In this document: piece by piece, positions 50,684 to 60,588 of the stretch
How the letters are laid out: every line of letters starts with the position of its first letter
Numbering within the stretch: position 1 is the stretch's first letter
NCBI RefSeq assembly: GCF_002198735.1
Contig: NZ_MWLO01000130.1
Coordinates: 27,651-91,650 of the forward strand
Source: Ideonella sp. A 288
GTDB lineage: Bacteria; Pseudomonadota; Gammaproteobacteria; Burkholderiales; Burkholderiaceae_C
Reading direction: 5' to 3'
Length of the DNA stretch: 64,000 nt
Position numbers and translations under genes: made by a program
Notes under the pieces: generated by a model
The model's database searches: none
What the model was told of the DNA's origin: nothing
What the model saw: the letters and a program-made list of their open reading frames with translations, nothing else

Positions 50684-51078
50684 GCGGCGTCCTTCATGCC
50701 GAAGACCTCGCAGCCCACGGCGTCGCAATCGGGGTAGACATCGGGCTTCTCGGTGGACACGCGGGCCGCGCGCACCTTGGGGTGGGCGAGCATCAGGCCC
50801 AGCACGTCGTCGACCAGCGTCTCCTGCAGGTGGATGTGGCCGCGCGCCACCCGCTCGGCGATGCTGCGGCGGATGAAGTCGTAGTCCAGCACCTCGTGCA
50901 GTTCGTCGTGCATCGGCCGCGACTGCGCCAGCGGCACGTACAGATCGACGTTGATGAGCACGCGCTGTTCGCCGCGCTTCTCGAAATCGTGCACGCCGAT
51001 GTTGATCCACACCTCGTAGTCGCGCAGGAACAGGCGCCTGCAGTCCATCAGGCTGGGGTTGGTGAGCAGGCTGTGCAT
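50680..51078 (-). CDS. folB: Dihydroneopterin aldolase (FolB family)
   Basis: The 132-residue protein fits FolB, which acts in folate synthesis on 7,8-dihydroneopterin. The [27 protein letters not shown] block, [25 protein letters not shown] and [21 protein letters not shown] are recognisable. It lies between a pteridine-reductase-like SDR and ttcA. ATG 51078 is 4 bp after the SDR stop. Confidence 0.9.
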   Translation of the reverse strand: MHSLLTNPSLMDCRRLFLRDYEVWINIGVHDFEKRGEQRVLINVDLYVPLAQSRPMHDELHEVLDYDFIRRSIAERVARGHIHLQETLVDDVLGLMLAHPKVRAARVSTEKPDVYPDCDAVGCEVFGMKDAA

Positions 51079-51082
51079 GGGG

Positions 51083-51865
51083 TCATGTGTCCTTGGCGAG
51101 GAACAGCACGTCGCGCGGCTGCGCCTGCAGGTGCTGGCCGCCGTCGACCAGCAGCGTGGTGCCGGTGATGGCCGGTGATTCGAGCAGGAAGCGCACCGCG
51201 CGGGCGATGTCCTCCGGCGTGGACGAGCGCTCGAGCGGGGTGAGCCGGTGTGCGGCGGCGAACTCGTCGGCCGTCATCGGGCCGGACAGCAGCGTGACGC
51301 CCGGCGACACCGCGCACACCCGCAGCACGGGTGCCAGCGCCTGGGCGAGCATGGTGCCGGCGGCCTCGAGCGCCGCCTTGGACAGCGTGTACGACAGGTA
51401 GTCGGGGTTCGGGTTGGACAGCTTCTGGTCGAGCAGGTTGACCACGCAGCCGGTGGCGCCGCGCTGCACCAGGTGCTCGTGCAGGGCGCGCGCCAGCAGG
51501 ATGGCCGGTGCGGTGTTGGTGCGCCAGTGGCGGTCCATCGCGGCGACAGTGAAGCCGGCCACGTCGTCGTACTCGAACAGCGAGGCGTTGTTCACCACCG
51601 CGTCGAGCCGTCCGCAGCGCAGCAGCACCGACGGCACCAGCGCCTCGCAGGCCAGCGCGTCGGCCAGGTCGGCGACGAACACCTCGGTGCCGGCGCCCAA
51701 CGCGCGGGCCTCGGCGGTGGTGGCATCGGCCTCGTCGTGCGAATGGCGGCAGTGCAGCGCCAGGTCCCAGCCGTGGGCGGCCAGTTCGAGGGCGATCGAG
51801 CGCCCGATGCGGCGCGCGCCGCCGGTGACCAGTGCGAGCGGTCGTTGGGGCTGGGGGTGGGACAT
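51083..51865 (-). CDS. SDR oxidoreductase, pteridine reductase-like
   Basis: The 260-residue short-chain dehydrogenase has the NADP-binding loop TGGARRIGRSIA, NNAS, and the catalytic YxxxK in DYLSYTLSKAALE. The arginine-containing TGGARRIG loop and the NLLDQKLSNPNPDY segment are the PTR1/FolM pattern for dihydrobiopterin or dihydrofolate reduction. With folB next to it, a folate/pterin role is likely but not certain. It is divergent from the MidA-like gene. Confidence 0.9.
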   Translation of the reverse strand: MSHPQPQRPLALVTGGARRIGRSIALELAAHGWDLALHCRHSHDEADATTAEARALGAGTEVFVADLADALACEALVPSVLLRCGRLDAVVNNASLFEYDDVAGFTVAAMDRHWRTNTAPAILLARALHEHLVQRGATGCVVNLLDQKLSNPNPDYLSYTLSKAALEAAGTMLAQALAPVLRVCAVSPGVTLLSGPMTADEFAAAHRLTPLERSSTPEDIARAVRFLLESPAITGTTLLVDGGQHLQAQPRDVLFLAKDT

Positions 51866-51871
51866 GCTTCC

Positions 51872-51877
51872 TACAAT
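51872..51877 (+). promoter_or_regulatory. Predicted -10 element of the MidA-like gene (leaderless)
   Basis: TACAAT ends six bases before the ATG at 51884, placing the predicted transcription start on the start codon. The SDR gene starts at 51865 on the other strand, so only 18 bp separates the two coding regions. Confidence 0.45.
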
Positions 51878-51883
51878 GCCACG

Positions 51884-52984
51884 ATGACCGTGGCCAGCGA
51901 ACCCGACAGTGTATCGAGCCGACTCGCGGCGCTGGTGCGCGAGGCCATCGCACGCGCCGGCGGCTGGCTGCCCTTCGACCGCTTCATGGCGCTGGCGCTG
52001 TACGCGCCCGGGCTGGGCTACTACGCCAACACCAGTGCGAAGTTCGGCACCATGCCCTCATCGGGCAGCGACTTCGTCACCGCGCCCGAGCTGTCGCCCT
52101 GGTTCGGCCGCGCCCTGGCGGTGCAGGTGGCGCAGGGGCTGAAGGCCAGCGGCACCGACCGCGTGATCGAGTTCGGCGCCGGCTCGGGCGCGCTGGCGGC
52201 GCAATTGCTCGACGCCCTGGGCGACGCCGTGGCCGGCTACGACATCGTCGATCTTTCCGGCACGCTGCGCGCCCGCCAGCAGGAGCGACTGGCCCGTTTC
52301 GGCGCCCGCGTGCGCTGGCTCGACGCGCTGCCGGAATCGATCGAGGGCGTGGTGGTCGGCAACGAGGTGCTCGACGCGATGCCGGTGCAGTTGCTGCACT
52401 TCGACGGCACCACCTGGTTCGAGCGCGGCGTGGTGGCCGATGGTCAGGCCTTCGGCTGGCACGACCGGCCCACCGACCTGCGCCCGCCGACCGACGGCCC
52501 TTTCGTGCCGGGCACGGTGACCGAGCTGCATGCCCAGGCCACGGCGTGGACCGCCACGCTGGCCAGCCGGTTGGGCCGTGGCCTGGTGGTGCTCGTCGAC
52601 TACGGCTTTCCCGAGGCCGAGTACTACCTGCCCCAGCGCCATGGCGGCACGCTGATGTGCCACCGCGCCCACCGCGCCGACCCCGATCCACTGGCCGACC
52701 TGGGCCTGAAGGACATCACGGCGCACGTCGACTTCACCGCCGTGGCGCTGGCCGCCCAGGAGGCCGGTGCCGAGGTCGTCGGCTACACCTCGCAGGCCCG
52801 CTTCCTGATCAACTGCGGCCTGCCGGCGATGCTGGAGTCGGCCTCGATCGCCGAGCGCAGCATGGCGCAGAAACTCATCCTCGAGCACGAGATGGGGGAG
52901 TTGTTCAAGGTGATTGCCTTCTCGCGCGGGTGCGCCATCGACCCGGTGGGCTTCAGCGCCGGCGACCGAACGCACCGACTGTGA
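51884..52984 (+). CDS. SAM-dependent methyltransferase, MidA/NDUFAF7 family
   Basis: The 366-residue protein matches the MidA family, whose mitochondrial member NDUFAF7 methylates an Arg of complex I subunit NDUFS2. It has GYYANTSAKFG, GSDFVTAPELSPWFG, the SAM loop EFGAGSGALA, VVVGNEVLDAMPV and LVVLVDYGFPEAEYY. The bacterial role is not proven. It is divergent from the SDR gene and precedes a small DUF2905 gene. Confidence 0.92.
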   Translation: MTVASEPDSVSSRLAALVREAIARAGGWLPFDRFMALALYAPGLGYYANTSAKFGTMPSSGSDFVTAPELSPWFGRALAVQVAQGLKASGTDRVIEFGAGSGALAAQLLDALGDAVAGYDIVDLSGTLRARQQERLARFGARVRWLDALPESIEGVVVGNEVLDAMPVQLLHFDGTTWFERGVVADGQAFGWHDRPTDLRPPTDGPFVPGTVTELHAQATAWTATLASRLGRGLVVLVDYGFPEAEYYLPQRHGGTLMCHRAHRADPDPLADLGLKDITAHVDFTAVALAAQEAGAEVVGYTSQARFLINCGLPAMLESASIAERSMAQKLILEHEMGELFKVIAFSRGCAIDPVGFSAGDRTHRL

Positions 52985-53002
52985 GCCCCGTGTGAGCACC
53001 CC

Positions 53003-53194
53003 TTGCGCTGGCTGATCGTCTTCCTGCTGGCCTTCGTCGTCTTCAACGGGCTGCACGCGTGGCTGCGCCGCTTCGGCCTGGGCCGCCTGCCGGGCGACTT
53101 CAGCGTGCACTGGCGTGGCCGCGAGATCCACGTGCCGCTGGGCTCGAGCGTGGTGCTCAGCGTGCTGGCGATGCTGGTCGGCCTGCTGGTCTGA
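53003..53194 (+). CDS. DUF2905 family small membrane protein
   Basis: The 63-residue protein has two membrane segments flanking the family signature GLGRLPGDFSVHWRG and a PLGSSVVLSVL segment. Function is unknown. No ATG or GTG fits; TTG 53003 gives the whole first membrane segment, so I chose it. It lies 18 bp after the MidA-like stop and is probably cotranscribed. Confidence 0.85.
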   Translation: MRWLIVFLLAFVVFNGLHAWLRRFGLGRLPGDFSVHWRGREIHVPLGSSVVLSVLAMLVGLLV

Positions 53195-53209
53195 CCGCTT
53201 GCAACGAGC

Positions 53210-53590
53210 TCAGCCGTCGATGCGCCATTCGTGGGCGCACTGCCGGCAGCTCACAGCGGTGGAGTCTTCGGTCGCTGGTTCACCGACCAGGGTGAGCCTG
53301 CCGTAGGTGCCGCAGGCGGGGCAGTCGGCCTGGTTGGCCACGTGCTCGGCATGGCTCAGCAGATACAGGTAGCGCCGCAGCGCCCACAGGCCCACGCCGA
53401 TGTAGGCCGTGACCACCAGCACATCGGAGACGCGCTCCTGCCAACTGGTGAACTGCATCGCCATTTCCACCGCCACCAGCAGGCCGATGGTGCACAGGAA
53501 AGCCAGGGTCAGGTGGGCGTGGCTCTGCAGCAGTTCGCGCTCGTACCACTTGCGAAACCCGTGCCGGCGGATGCCCTTGGCCAATTGCAT
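53210..53590 (-). CDS. Small two-helix membrane protein with C-terminal zinc ribbon
   Basis: The 126-residue protein has two membrane segments (about 26-46 and 57-75) and a C-terminal zinc ribbon (C90-PAC93 and C115-RQC118). I do not recognise a named family. ATG 53590 (MQLAKGIRRHG) is chosen over a further open extension of 32 codons that has no membrane-protein character. It is 34 bp downstream of cca on the same strand and may be in that operon. Confidence 0.75.
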   Translation of the reverse strand: MQLAKGIRRHGFRKWYERELLQSHAHLTLAFLCTIGLLVAVEMAMQFTSWQERVSDVLVVTAYIGVGLWALRRYLYLLSHAEHVANQADCPACGTYGRLTLVGEPATEDSTAVSCRQCAHEWRIDG

Positions 53591-53624
53591 GGGGCCGATG
53601 CTGTCACAACCCCGGGGCCGGGTG

Positions 53625-54860
53625 TCATGTCCGAGCGGGACAAAGGGATTCGATGGCCCGGCAGCGCGCCTCGCGCACACGCTCACCGATCTTCGGCCCG
53701 CTCAGGCCCTGGGCGATGGCCGATTCGGCCACCTGGGCGGTGTCGATCGCCAGGGCCGCCTGCAGCGCCGCCCACAGGCGGGGCCGCTGCGGGTAATCGG
53801 CGTGCTCGTGGCCGAGCCGGCCGCGCGCGTCGCATTCGCAGGCCAGCAGCAACTGGGCAAAGCGCTCGGGACGGCGCCAGGCATCGCAGCGGTCGAGCAG
53901 GCGGCCGACGGCGGCTGCGCCGAGCTCGGCACTGCGGTGGATGTTGCCGTGCTCGCGGGCGGTGACATCGGCCAGCTCGCGGCAGTCGGTGGGCACGCGC
54001 CAGCGGTCGCTCACCTGTCGTGCCAGCACGGCGCTGCGGGCCTCGTGCGCGATGTGCCGGGGCCATTCCGACGGCGGCGTCGTGCCCTTGCCGAGGTCGT
54101 GGCACAGGGCCGCATAGCGCACCGGCAACGGCGCCTGCTGTTGCGCGCACTGCCGCAGCACCATCAGCAGGTGCACGCCGGTGTCCACCTCAGGGTGATA
54201 GTCGGCGCGCTGTGGCACGCCCCACAGGCGGTCGACCTCGGGCAGCAGCCGGGCCAGCGCGCCACAGTCGCGCAGCACCTCGAGCATGCGGTCGGGTCTG
54301 GCCTCCATCAGCCCGCGGGACAGTTCCTGCCACACCCGCTCGGGCACCAGCGCGTCCACCTCGCCATCGTCGACCATGCGACGCATCAGCGCGGCGGTCT
54401 CGGGGGCCACCGAGAAATCATGGAAGCGCGCCGCGAAGCGGGCCAACCGCAGCAGGCGCACCGGGTCTTCGACGAAGGCCTCGGACACATGGCGCAGCAC
54501 CCGCGCGCGCAAGTCAGCGCGGCCGTCGAAGGGGTCGACGAGTGTGCCGCTGTCGGGGTCCTCGGCGATGGCGTTGATGGTGAGGTCGCGGCGCGCCAGA
54601 TCCTCCTCCAGCGTCACGTCGGGGGCGGCCTGGAACACGAAGCCGTGGTAGCCGCGGCCCGACTTGCGCTCGGTGCGCGCCAGCGCATGCTCTTCGCGCG
54701 TGTCGGGGTGCAAGAACACCGGAAAGTCGCGCCCGACCGGCGTGTAGCCCGCCGCCACCATGGCTTCGGGCGAACTGCCCACCACCACCCAGTCGCGGTC
54801 GCCTGCCGGCAGGCCGAGCAGGCGGTCGCGCACCGCGCCGCCGACCACCCAGGCCTTCAT
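53625..54860 (-). CDS. cca: Multifunctional CCA tRNA nucleotidyltransferase
   Basis: The 411-residue enzyme adds or repairs the CCA end of tRNA. The N-terminal nucleotidyltransferase has [30 protein letters not shown] and [10 protein letters not shown]. The C-terminal HD domain (LCHDLGKG) gives the phosphohydrolase side activity known from E. coli Cca. ATG 54860 overlaps the stop of the preceding epimerase gene (ATGA). Confidence 0.96.
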   Translation of the reverse strand: MKAWVVGGAVRDRLLGLPAGDRDWVVVGSSPEAMVAAGYTPVGRDFPVFLHPDTREEHALARTERKSGRGYHGFVFQAAPDVTLEEDLARRDLTINAIAEDPDSGTLVDPFDGRADLRARVLRHVSEAFVEDPVRLLRLARFAARFHDFSVAPETAALMRRMVDDGEVDALVPERVWQELSRGLMEARPDRMLEVLRDCGALARLLPEVDRLWGVPQRADYHPEVDTGVHLLMVLRQCAQQQAPLPVRYAALCHDLGKGTTPPSEWPRHIAHEARSAVLARQVSDRWRVPTDCRELADVTAREHGNIHRSAELGAAAVGRLLDRCDAWRRPERFAQLLLACECDARGRLGHEHADYPQRPRLWAALQAALAIDTAQVAESAIAQGLSGPKIGERVREARCRAIESLCPART

Positions 54861-55768
54861 CGGCGCCGGCTGGCGAAGTGGCTGGCCAGCAGGCCCAGGG
54901 GGGCGGGGTCGATGCCGAGATCCTGCAGCGTCATGGCACGGCCACTGGCCACGCTGGGCACGCGCATCGACAGCAGGTTGTCGCGCGACATCGGTGCCTC
55001 GCCGGGCAGGCACGACATCAGCGTGGCCTGCAGCATGCCCAGGGCCTCGGGCAGGCCCAGCACCGGCCGCTCGCAGCCGGCCATGCGGCCGACGGCGTGG
55101 ATGATCTCGGACAGCGTCATCACCTGCGGCCCGGCGCAATCGACCACCTGGCCGGCGAGCTCGGGGCGCTCCAGGCAGGCGATCACCGCCGCCGCCACGT
55201 CGCCCACCCACACCGGCTGGAAGCGCGCGTCGGCGCCGGCCAGCGGCATCACCGGAAAGACGCGCTGCAGCGACGCGAACAGGTTGGTGAAGCGATCCTC
55301 GACACCGAAGATCACCGAGGGCCGCAACACCGTGACGGCCAGGCCGCTGTCGCGCCAGGCGGCCTCGCCCGCGGCCTTGCTGCGCAGGTAGGCCGACGGC
55401 GCGTCGGGCGCAACGGCCAGGGCGCTGATGTGCACCACCCTTGGCACCCCGGCGTCGCGGCAGGCACGGGCCAGCGTGCGCGGCAGGGCGACGTGCACCC
55501 GCTCGAACGCGGCGGCATCGCCATGCAGGATGGCCACCAGGTGCACCAGCGCATCGGCGCCGGCGAGCAGCGGGCCGAGTGCGGAGGGGTCGTGCAGGTT
55601 GCAGGCCACCAGGTCGACATTGGGCAGCAGTTGCACCGGGCTGCCTGCGGCCACATGCCGCGTCGGCACGACGAGGCGGGCTTCGGGCCAGCGCGCCGCG
55701 GCGCGGGCCAGCACGGTGCGGCCGACGAATCCCGTGCCCCCGGTGACGACGATGCGTTTGGGTGTCAT
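54857..55768 (-). CDS. NAD(P)-binding epimerase-like protein (NDUFA9-type SDR)
   Basis: The 303-residue protein has the Rossmann loop [23 protein letters not shown] and a late [15 protein letters not shown], the pattern of atypical extended SDRs close to NDUFA9 of complex I. Catalytic YxxxK is seen only as [11 protein letters not shown]. The bacterial role is unknown. It overlaps the stop of the lytic transglycosylase gene and the start of cca, both as ATGA. Confidence 0.88.
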   Translation of the reverse strand: MTPKRIVVTGGTGFVGRTVLARAAARWPEARLVVPTRHVAAGSPVQLLPNVDLVACNLHDPSALGPLLAGADALVHLVAILHGDAAAFERVHVALPRTLARACRDAGVPRVVHISALAVAPDAPSAYLRSKAAGEAAWRDSGLAVTVLRPSVIFGVEDRFTNLFASLQRVFPVMPLAGADARFQPVWVGDVAAAVIACLERPELAGQVVDCAGPQVMTLSEIIHAVGRMAGCERPVLGLPEALGMLQATLMSCLPGEAPMSRDNLLSMRVPSVASGRAMTLQDLGIDPAPLGLLASHFASRRR

Positions 55769-57819
55769 GGCAGCTCGGTGTTGCTGGGGGGCGCGCCCAC
55801 ATCGCGCGGCCCGATGGTGGTGCCCAGGCGCGCCTTCAGCGAACCGGGCTGGCCGCCGAGCAGCGCGCTGTAGACGGCGGTGTTGGACAGCACCTTCTTG
55901 ACGTAGTCGCGCGTCTCGTTGAATGGCACGTTCTCGGCCCACGCGGCGGCCTCGACCGGCGCCCCTTCGCGCCAGCGCCGGGGCCGGCCCGGGCCGGCGT
56001 TGTAGGCGGCGGCGGCCAGGGCCTGCGAGCCGCCGAGGTCGTCCTGCACCAGCTTCAGGTAGGTCGTGCCCAGGCGCAGGTTGGTCACCGGGTCGTACAC
56101 CGAATCGGGCCGCGGCAGATCGACCCCGGCGCGCTTGGCCACCCAGCGCGCGGTGGCTGGCATCAGCTGCATCAGCCCGGAGGCACCGACGTGCGACCGC
56201 AGCAACGGCATGAAACGGGTTTCCTGGCGGATCAGGCCGAAGACATAGGCCGGCTCCAGCCCGGCGGCACGGGCCGCCTGATTGATCTCGGCAGCGAATG
56301 GCGTGGGGTAGCGCGTGGCCACATCCACCTCGAGCTTGCTGCGCTCGCTGGTGTTGATGCACAACTGCCAGTCCGACACCTCGCAGGCCAGGCGGGCGGC
56401 ACTGATCAGTTCGCGGTCACTCATGCCCCGCAGGGTGAAGTTCCATTCGCGCCGCGCTTCGTCGCGCAAGCCCAGGTTGGCCAGGTGAAGTGCACGGGAC
56501 AGGCCCGGCGTCTGGCGTGCGGCGTCGCGCTCGGTCGGGTTGGGCGTGGCGGCGGGCGGCGGCAGCACCAGCGGCTGCCCCAGGTCTTCGGCCGCCAGCT
56601 GGTTGTAGAAGCCCAGCGGGCCGGCGATGGACTCGAGCGCGCGCCTGGCCTCGGCGCGCTGGTCGTCGCCGGCGGGGCCGTCCTTGGCCAGTGCCCGCAG
56701 CGCGCGTGCCCGCCAGTAGACCCAGGTCGGGTCGGCCTGCTGGAGCGCGCTCATCGCCTGGGTGTGGCGCAGCACGAGCGGCCAGCGGTCCGACGGCCGC
56801 GTCACGCGCAGCGCAGCGCGCGCGCCCCAGGCCAGGGTGTCGTCGCTCCAGCCCGGCTGATGGGCCTCACCGGTCGGCAGCAGCGACCAGGCGCGGTGGT
56901 AGTGGCTGGCGGCGTCCGGCGACAGTTTCATCGCCGCCTGCCGTCCCACGGCGGCCCAGCCCCAGGCGGCCATGGCCGCCGGCAGCGCGCTGCGGCCGCG
57001 GGCGTCGAGCTCGGATGCCGCGGCATCGACATCGCTGGCCGCAAGCCGCATCAGCGCCAGCAACCTCAGTTCCTGCCGGGCTCGGCTGCCCGATTCGGCG
57101 GTGCGGTGCACGAAGCGTGCGGGCTGGTCCAAGGCCTCGGCGGCGTCCTTGGCCTGGGCGATGCCCAACAGGCCGATCGCCTGTCGGGCCGCACCGGGCC
57201 GGTTGGCCTCGACCGCGAATCGCGCCTTGCGCCACACATCATCGACCGTGAAGCGCTTGGCGTCGAACAGCGCGGTGGCCAACATGTTGCAACCGTCGTC
57301 GGCCTCGCGCTGAGCCCACCAGGCGGCACGCGCGGGTTCGAGCACGTCTCGCCCGGCCAGGTGCTCGGTGAGCAACCACCAGCAGCTCACCTCGCGGTCG
57401 TCGTTCATGCGGAAGCGCGGGTAGTCGCGCGCCAGGTTGCCGAAGTCGCGTCGCTTGCCGAGTTCGAGCAGCCAATCGTTGCGCAGGCGGTCTTCGACGT
57501 AGCTGCCGGGCCAGCGGGTGTAGAAGGACTCGACCTCCTCGACCTGAACCTCGGAGAGCCGGCTGGTCAGATCCCAATAGTCGACCCACGGTGCCAGGGG
57601 GTGGCGGGCTGCTTGCGCCGTGGCGCGGGCAGCGGCCAGGCGCGACCGGTCTCGCCGGCGTGCGGCCTCCCGGGCATCGAGGATGGTGGCGTCGGCAGCA
57701 GCCACCGCGGGCGCCGTCGGCACCTGGGCCGTCAGCGGTATCGGCGCCACAGCCAGGCCCAGGGCCAGACCGATGCCGGACAGGGTGACGCGCGCAATCG
57801 GGAAGGTGGGTCCAGGCAT
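55765..57819 (-). CDS. Soluble lytic murein transglycosylase (Slt family)
   Basis: The 684-residue periplasmic protein has a signal peptide (hydrophobic about 11-33) and a long alpha-superhelical region (about 50-480) typical of Slt70. The C-terminal lysozyme-like domain has the catalytic Glu in [37 protein letters not shown] and [14 protein letters not shown]. It cleaves glycan strands to 1,6-anhydroMurNAc, the substrate of AmpD-type recycling. I chose ATG 57819; a GTG 12 codons upstream is possible. Confidence 0.93.
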   Translation of the reverse strand: MPGPTFPIARVTLSGIGLALGLAVAPIPLTAQVPTAPAVAAADATILDAREAARRRDRSRLAAARATAQAARHPLAPWVDYWDLTSRLSEVQVEEVESFYTRWPGSYVEDRLRNDWLLELGKRRDFGNLARDYPRFRMNDDREVSCWWLLTEHLAGRDVLEPARAAWWAQREADDGCNMLATALFDAKRFTVDDVWRKARFAVEANRPGAARQAIGLLGIAQAKDAAEALDQPARFVHRTAESGSRARQELRLLALMRLAASDVDAAASELDARGRSALPAAMAAWGWAAVGRQAAMKLSPDAASHYHRAWSLLPTGEAHQPGWSDDTLAWGARAALRVTRPSDRWPLVLRHTQAMSALQQADPTWVYWRARALRALAKDGPAGDDQRAEARRALESIAGPLGFYNQLAAEDLGQPLVLPPPAATPNPTERDAARQTPGLSRALHLANLGLRDEARREWNFTLRGMSDRELISAARLACEVSDWQLCINTSERSKLEVDVATRYPTPFAAEINQAARAAGLEPAYVFGLIRQETRFMPLLRSHVGASGLMQLMPATARWVAKRAGVDLPRPDSVYDPVTNLRLGTTYLKLVQDDLGGSQALAAAAYNAGPGRPRRWREGAPVEAAAWAENVPFNETRDYVKKVLSNTAVYSALLGGQPGSLKARLGTTIGPRDVGAPPSNTELP

Positions 57820-57969
57820 CTCGGGGGCGGTGCCGTGAGATCGGCACGAAACCACTTTAACGCAGGGACCCTGTCCTTCGTTGTCAGCGGGTCGCCCGGT
57901 CCGCCCTCTCGGGGCCTCCGTGGTCTGGCGGGCGATGAGGCGCCGCCCTGCGGCCGGGCCGGGTCTGCA

Positions 57970-58653
57970 TCACGCGCGCGACGTGCGATAGGGTTCCTCG
58001 AAGTCGAGGAAGTCGCGCTCGGCCAACGCGTCACCCACCCAGGCGGCCACGCCGTCGCTGGCCCAGACACTGTCCACGTAGGCCTTCACCGCCGCCGACA
58101 ACGGCAGGCCGTAGGTGCGCAGGCGACCGACCACGGGGGCATAGAAGGCGTCGGCGATGGAGAAGGCGCCGAACAGGAAGGGGCCACCGCTCGAGGTCAG
58201 GGCCTCGGTCCACATCGAGATGAGTCGCGCCAGGTCAGCCCGCACGCCCGGCTGCTCGGCCAGCACCTTGGCGCCGATCTCGGGCAGGGAGGCCTCGATG
58301 TTCTGAGGGCAGTGGCTGCGCAGCGCGCCGAAGCCCGAGTGCATCTCGGCGCACAGGCTGCGCGCGCGGGCACGGGCGGCGCGGTCGGCCGGCCACAGGC
58401 CCCTGTCGGGAAACCGCTCGGCCAGGTACTCGGCGATGGCCAAGGTGTCCCACACCACCAGGTCACCATCGACCAGCACCGGCACCTTGGCGGTGGGCGA
58501 CACCTTGCCGACGACCTGCTTGAAGCGCGACTGCGCATCGAAGCTGTCGAAGCGGACCATCACCTCCTCGAAGGGCAGGCCGAATTGGCGCATCAGCACC
58601 CAGGGGCGCATGGACCAGGACGAGTAGTTCTTGTTGCCGATGTAGAGCTGCAT
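57970..58653 (-). CDS. Glutathione S-transferase family protein
   Basis: The 227-residue protein has an N-terminal thioredoxin-like domain (NKNYSSWSMRPWVLM with the GSH-activating Ser region, and the cis-Pro segment KVPVLVDGDLVVWDTLAIAEYLAE) and an all-helical C-terminal domain (SIADAFYAPVVGRLRTYGL). Function is unknown; this is the SSWSLRPWL-type common in proteobacteria. ATG 58653 (MQLYIGNKN) is the standard start. No operon partner is clear. Confidence 0.93.
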   Translation of the reverse strand: MQLYIGNKNYSSWSMRPWVLMRQFGLPFEEVMVRFDSFDAQSRFKQVVGKVSPTAKVPVLVDGDLVVWDTLAIAEYLAERFPDRGLWPADRAARARARSLCAEMHSGFGALRSHCPQNIEASLPEIGAKVLAEQPGVRADLARLISMWTEALTSSGGPFLFGAFSIADAFYAPVVGRLRTYGLPLSAAVKAYVDSVWASDGVAAWVGDALAERDFLDFEEPYRTSRA

Positions 58654-58725
58654 GGGTGGGTTCGGTGGGTGCGTGGTCAAGCCATGGTAGCCAGGTGGCC
58701 GCGAGGCGGGGCGGCGGCGTTTGCA

Positions 58726-59715
58726 TCACTGCGATGCGCCGGGCGCATGCACCGGGGCCAGGCCCCCGGCCACGGCCCCTTGCGCCAGGGCCAGGCGCGT
58801 GGCGCTGGCTTCCTCCCGCACCCAGTCGATGAAGGCCCGCAGTTCGGGTCGCAGGCGCGCGCCGGGCATGGGCACCAGCCAGTAGCAGGCCTCGTTGGCG
58901 ATGCGGCCGACCGGGCCGAACGGTTCGACCAGTTCGCCGCGCGCCAGCGGCTCCTGCACCAGTGGCAGTCGGGCCAGTGCGATGCCCTGTCCGGCCAGTG
59001 CCCCCTGCACCTGCTGGTGGGTGTAGTTGAGGTAGACCCAGCGCTTGGGTTCCAGGGTGGCCAGGCCCTGCACCTGCAGCCAGCGTCGCCAGCTCAGCAG
59101 CCAGGCACTGGCGCGCTGGCTGTCTTCTTCGAACAGCGCGTGCCCGGCCAGATCGGCGGGAAGCGACAGGCCGGGGCCGTTGGACACCAGCCAGGGGCTG
59201 GCCACCGGGCTGACCACCTCGCCGAACAGCCGCTCGGCGCCGGCCGGGGCACGGGCCGGCGTGTCGTAGCGCAGCAGCACGTCGACCTCCGGTTCGTCGA
59301 GATCGAGCAGCGTGTCGTTGGCCGAGATGCGGATGTCGATGTCCGGGTGCCGCTGCTGGAAGCCGGCCAGGCGCGGCATCAGCCACAGGGTGGTGAACGA
59401 GGCGAAGGTGGACACGTTCACGCGCCGCCGGCCGCCGGCCGTGCGCAGCTGCCGCACCGTGTGGTCGAGGCGTTCGAGCGCCGGCCCCACCGTCTGCAGC
59501 AGCTGCGATCCGGCCGCGGTGAGCTCGACCTTGCGGGTGCCGCGGTGGAACAGCGTGGCGCCCAGTTCGGTCTCGAGCGCCTTGATCTGCCGGCTGACGG
59601 CCGACTGCGTGAGGAACAGGTCGTCAGCCGCCGCGCTGAAAGACAGCCGGCGCGACACCGCGTCGAAGGCGCGCAGGTTGTCCAGTGAGAGGGGGCGGTG
59701 GGACGATCTATTCAT
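58726..59715 (-). CDS. LysR-family transcriptional regulator (GcvA-like)
   Basis: The 329-residue protein has an N-terminal winged helix (LDNLRAFDAVSRRLSFSAAA, TQSAVSRQIKALE) and a LysR effector domain, close in pattern to GcvA-type regulators (RHPDIDIRISANDTLLDL, DVLLRYDT). It is divergent from a DUF2917 gene with about 120 bp between starts; this pairing is common in Burkholderiales, so it probably controls that gene. A candidate operator sits between. Confidence 0.93.
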   Translation of the reverse strand: MNRSSHRPLSLDNLRAFDAVSRRLSFSAAADDLFLTQSAVSRQIKALETELGATLFHRGTRKVELTAAGSQLLQTVGPALERLDHTVRQLRTAGGRRRVNVSTFASFTTLWLMPRLAGFQQRHPDIDIRISANDTLLDLDEPEVDVLLRYDTPARAPAGAERLFGEVVSPVASPWLVSNGPGLSLPADLAGHALFEEDSQRASAWLLSWRRWLQVQGLATLEPKRWVYLNYTHQQVQGALAGQGIALARLPLVQEPLARGELVEPFGPVGRIANEACYWLVPMPGARLRPELRAFIDWVREEASATRLALAQGAVAGGLAPVHAPGASQ

Positions 59716-59716
59716 G

Positions 59717-59731
59717 TTGAATGTTCATCAA
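59717..59731 (+). promoter_or_regulatory. Candidate LysR operator in divergent promoter region
   Basis: TTGAATGTTCATCAA is an interrupted inverted repeat (TTGA-N7-TCAA) immediately upstream of the LysR start codon. Its position fits an autoregulatory binding site. Confidence 0.45.
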
Positions 59732-59837
59732 TGGACGGGCGCGACTTCATTGGACCAAAGACGGCGCCCTGCGGATCATCTGCCCTTCGGAGAAAGACCG
59801 AAGCCGACCCGATCCACAGACCTTGGAGTGAATGATC

Positions 59838-60281
59838 ATGATGCATGAATCGACCGCCCGCCAGACCCTCGCCTCGGTGCCGCGCAGCCTGCGCCTGGAC
59901 AGCGTGCTGACGATCGTGGCGTCGCGCGCCGGTTGGCTCACGGTGGGCTCCGGCCGGGTGTGGCTCACCGCCCAGGGTGGCGGCCCTGATCTGGTGCTCG
60001 AGGCCGGCGAGCGCCTGTGGCTGCCGCGTGGCAGCCGGTGGCTGGCCGAGGTCTGGCGGTCCGGCGAGCCAGTGCACCTGGCCTGGACGCAGTCGGCGCC
60101 GGCCGTGGTCGGTCAGCCGCGCCGAGGCGAGGCCCGGGCCTGGCGCCTGGCCGCCGCCGCCTTGGCCTGGGGGGCTGGGTGCTTGGCATTGGCCGCCCGC
60201 AGCGCCGAAGCCATGGCCAGGCGCGCCCAGGGCTGCATCAGCGCGGGTGATTCCATGGCGTCGTCGGGCACGCTCCAGTAG
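59838..60281 (+). CDS. DUF2917 family protein
   Basis: The 147-residue protein matches DUF2917 in its N-terminal 80 residues (VASRAGWLTVGSGRVWLTAQGG, LVLEAGERLWLPRGSRWLAEV), a small cupin-like beta domain. The C-terminal part is variable. The start could be any of three Met codons; GGAG at 59825 best fits the ATG at 59838. It is divergent from a LysR regulator. Its last 169 bp overlap the convergent TfoX-N gene, so one of the two C termini may be wrong. Confidence 0.78.
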   Translation: MMHESTARQTLASVPRSLRLDSVLTIVASRAGWLTVGSGRVWLTAQGGGPDLVLEAGERLWLPRGSRWLAEVWRSGEPVHLAWTQSAPAVVGQPRRGEARAWRLAAAALAWGAGCLALAARSAEAMARRAQGCISAGDSMASSGTLQ

Positions 60282-60520
60282 GCCAACACGGTGCGCCGCC
60301 CGTTCCGGGTGGCGTACCCGAACGGCTCGCTGCCCGCCTGTTCGAATGCCGGGCGAGCCTGCTCGTCGGCCTTCAGGTACAGCCTTTCCTCGATGATCAA
60401 GGCCACGAACAGGTCATCGATGTAGAGCCCGTGGCCGCCGAACATGCGCCTCGCACGCGGCCGTCCCTGCGCGGCCAGCAGGTCCATGCAATGGGCGACG
60501 AACTCGGCGCTCGAGGACAT
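60113..60520 (-). CDS. TfoX N-terminal domain protein
   Basis: The 135-residue protein matches the TfoX N-terminal domain (FVAHCMDLLAAQ, ARRMFGGHGLYIDDLFVALI, LYLKADEQARPAFE, YWSVPDDAM). It lacks the C-terminal domain of full TfoX/Sxy, so it is not necessarily a competence activator. The last 30 residues are Ala/Arg-rich and lie opposite the DUF2917 gene. ATG 60520 (MSSSAEFVAH) is preferred. Confidence 0.83.
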   Translation of the reverse strand: MSSSAEFVAHCMDLLAAQGRPRARRMFGGHGLYIDDLFVALIIEERLYLKADEQARPAFEQAGSEPFGYATRNGRRTVLAYWSVPDDAMESPALMQPWARLAMASALRAANAKHPAPQAKAAAARRQARASPRRG

Positions 60521-60575
60521 GCGGGGCAGTGTAGGGCGGCCCGTCCGGCCCGCCGCAATCGGGCCGCACAGGCCG

Positions 60576-60581
60576 CACAAT
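60576..60581 (+). promoter_or_regulatory. Predicted -10 element of the 5-formyl-THF cyclo-ligase gene (leaderless)
   Basis: CACAAT ends seven bases before ATG 60589. It also overlaps an in-frame ATG at 60580, which argues for the later start. No -35 or Shine-Dalgarno sequence is clear. Confidence 0.35.
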
Positions 60582-60588
60582 GGCGCCC

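Noticed and set aside
55762..59688. A 1308-codon plus-strand open frame opposite slt, GST and LysR genes
   Set aside because: No recognisable motif, and the opposite strand has clear genes with full active-site motifs.
60282..60588. Search for 6S RNA upstream of ygfA
   Set aside because: The space is filled by the TfoX-N gene and no 6S-like long hairpin with a central bubble could be seen.
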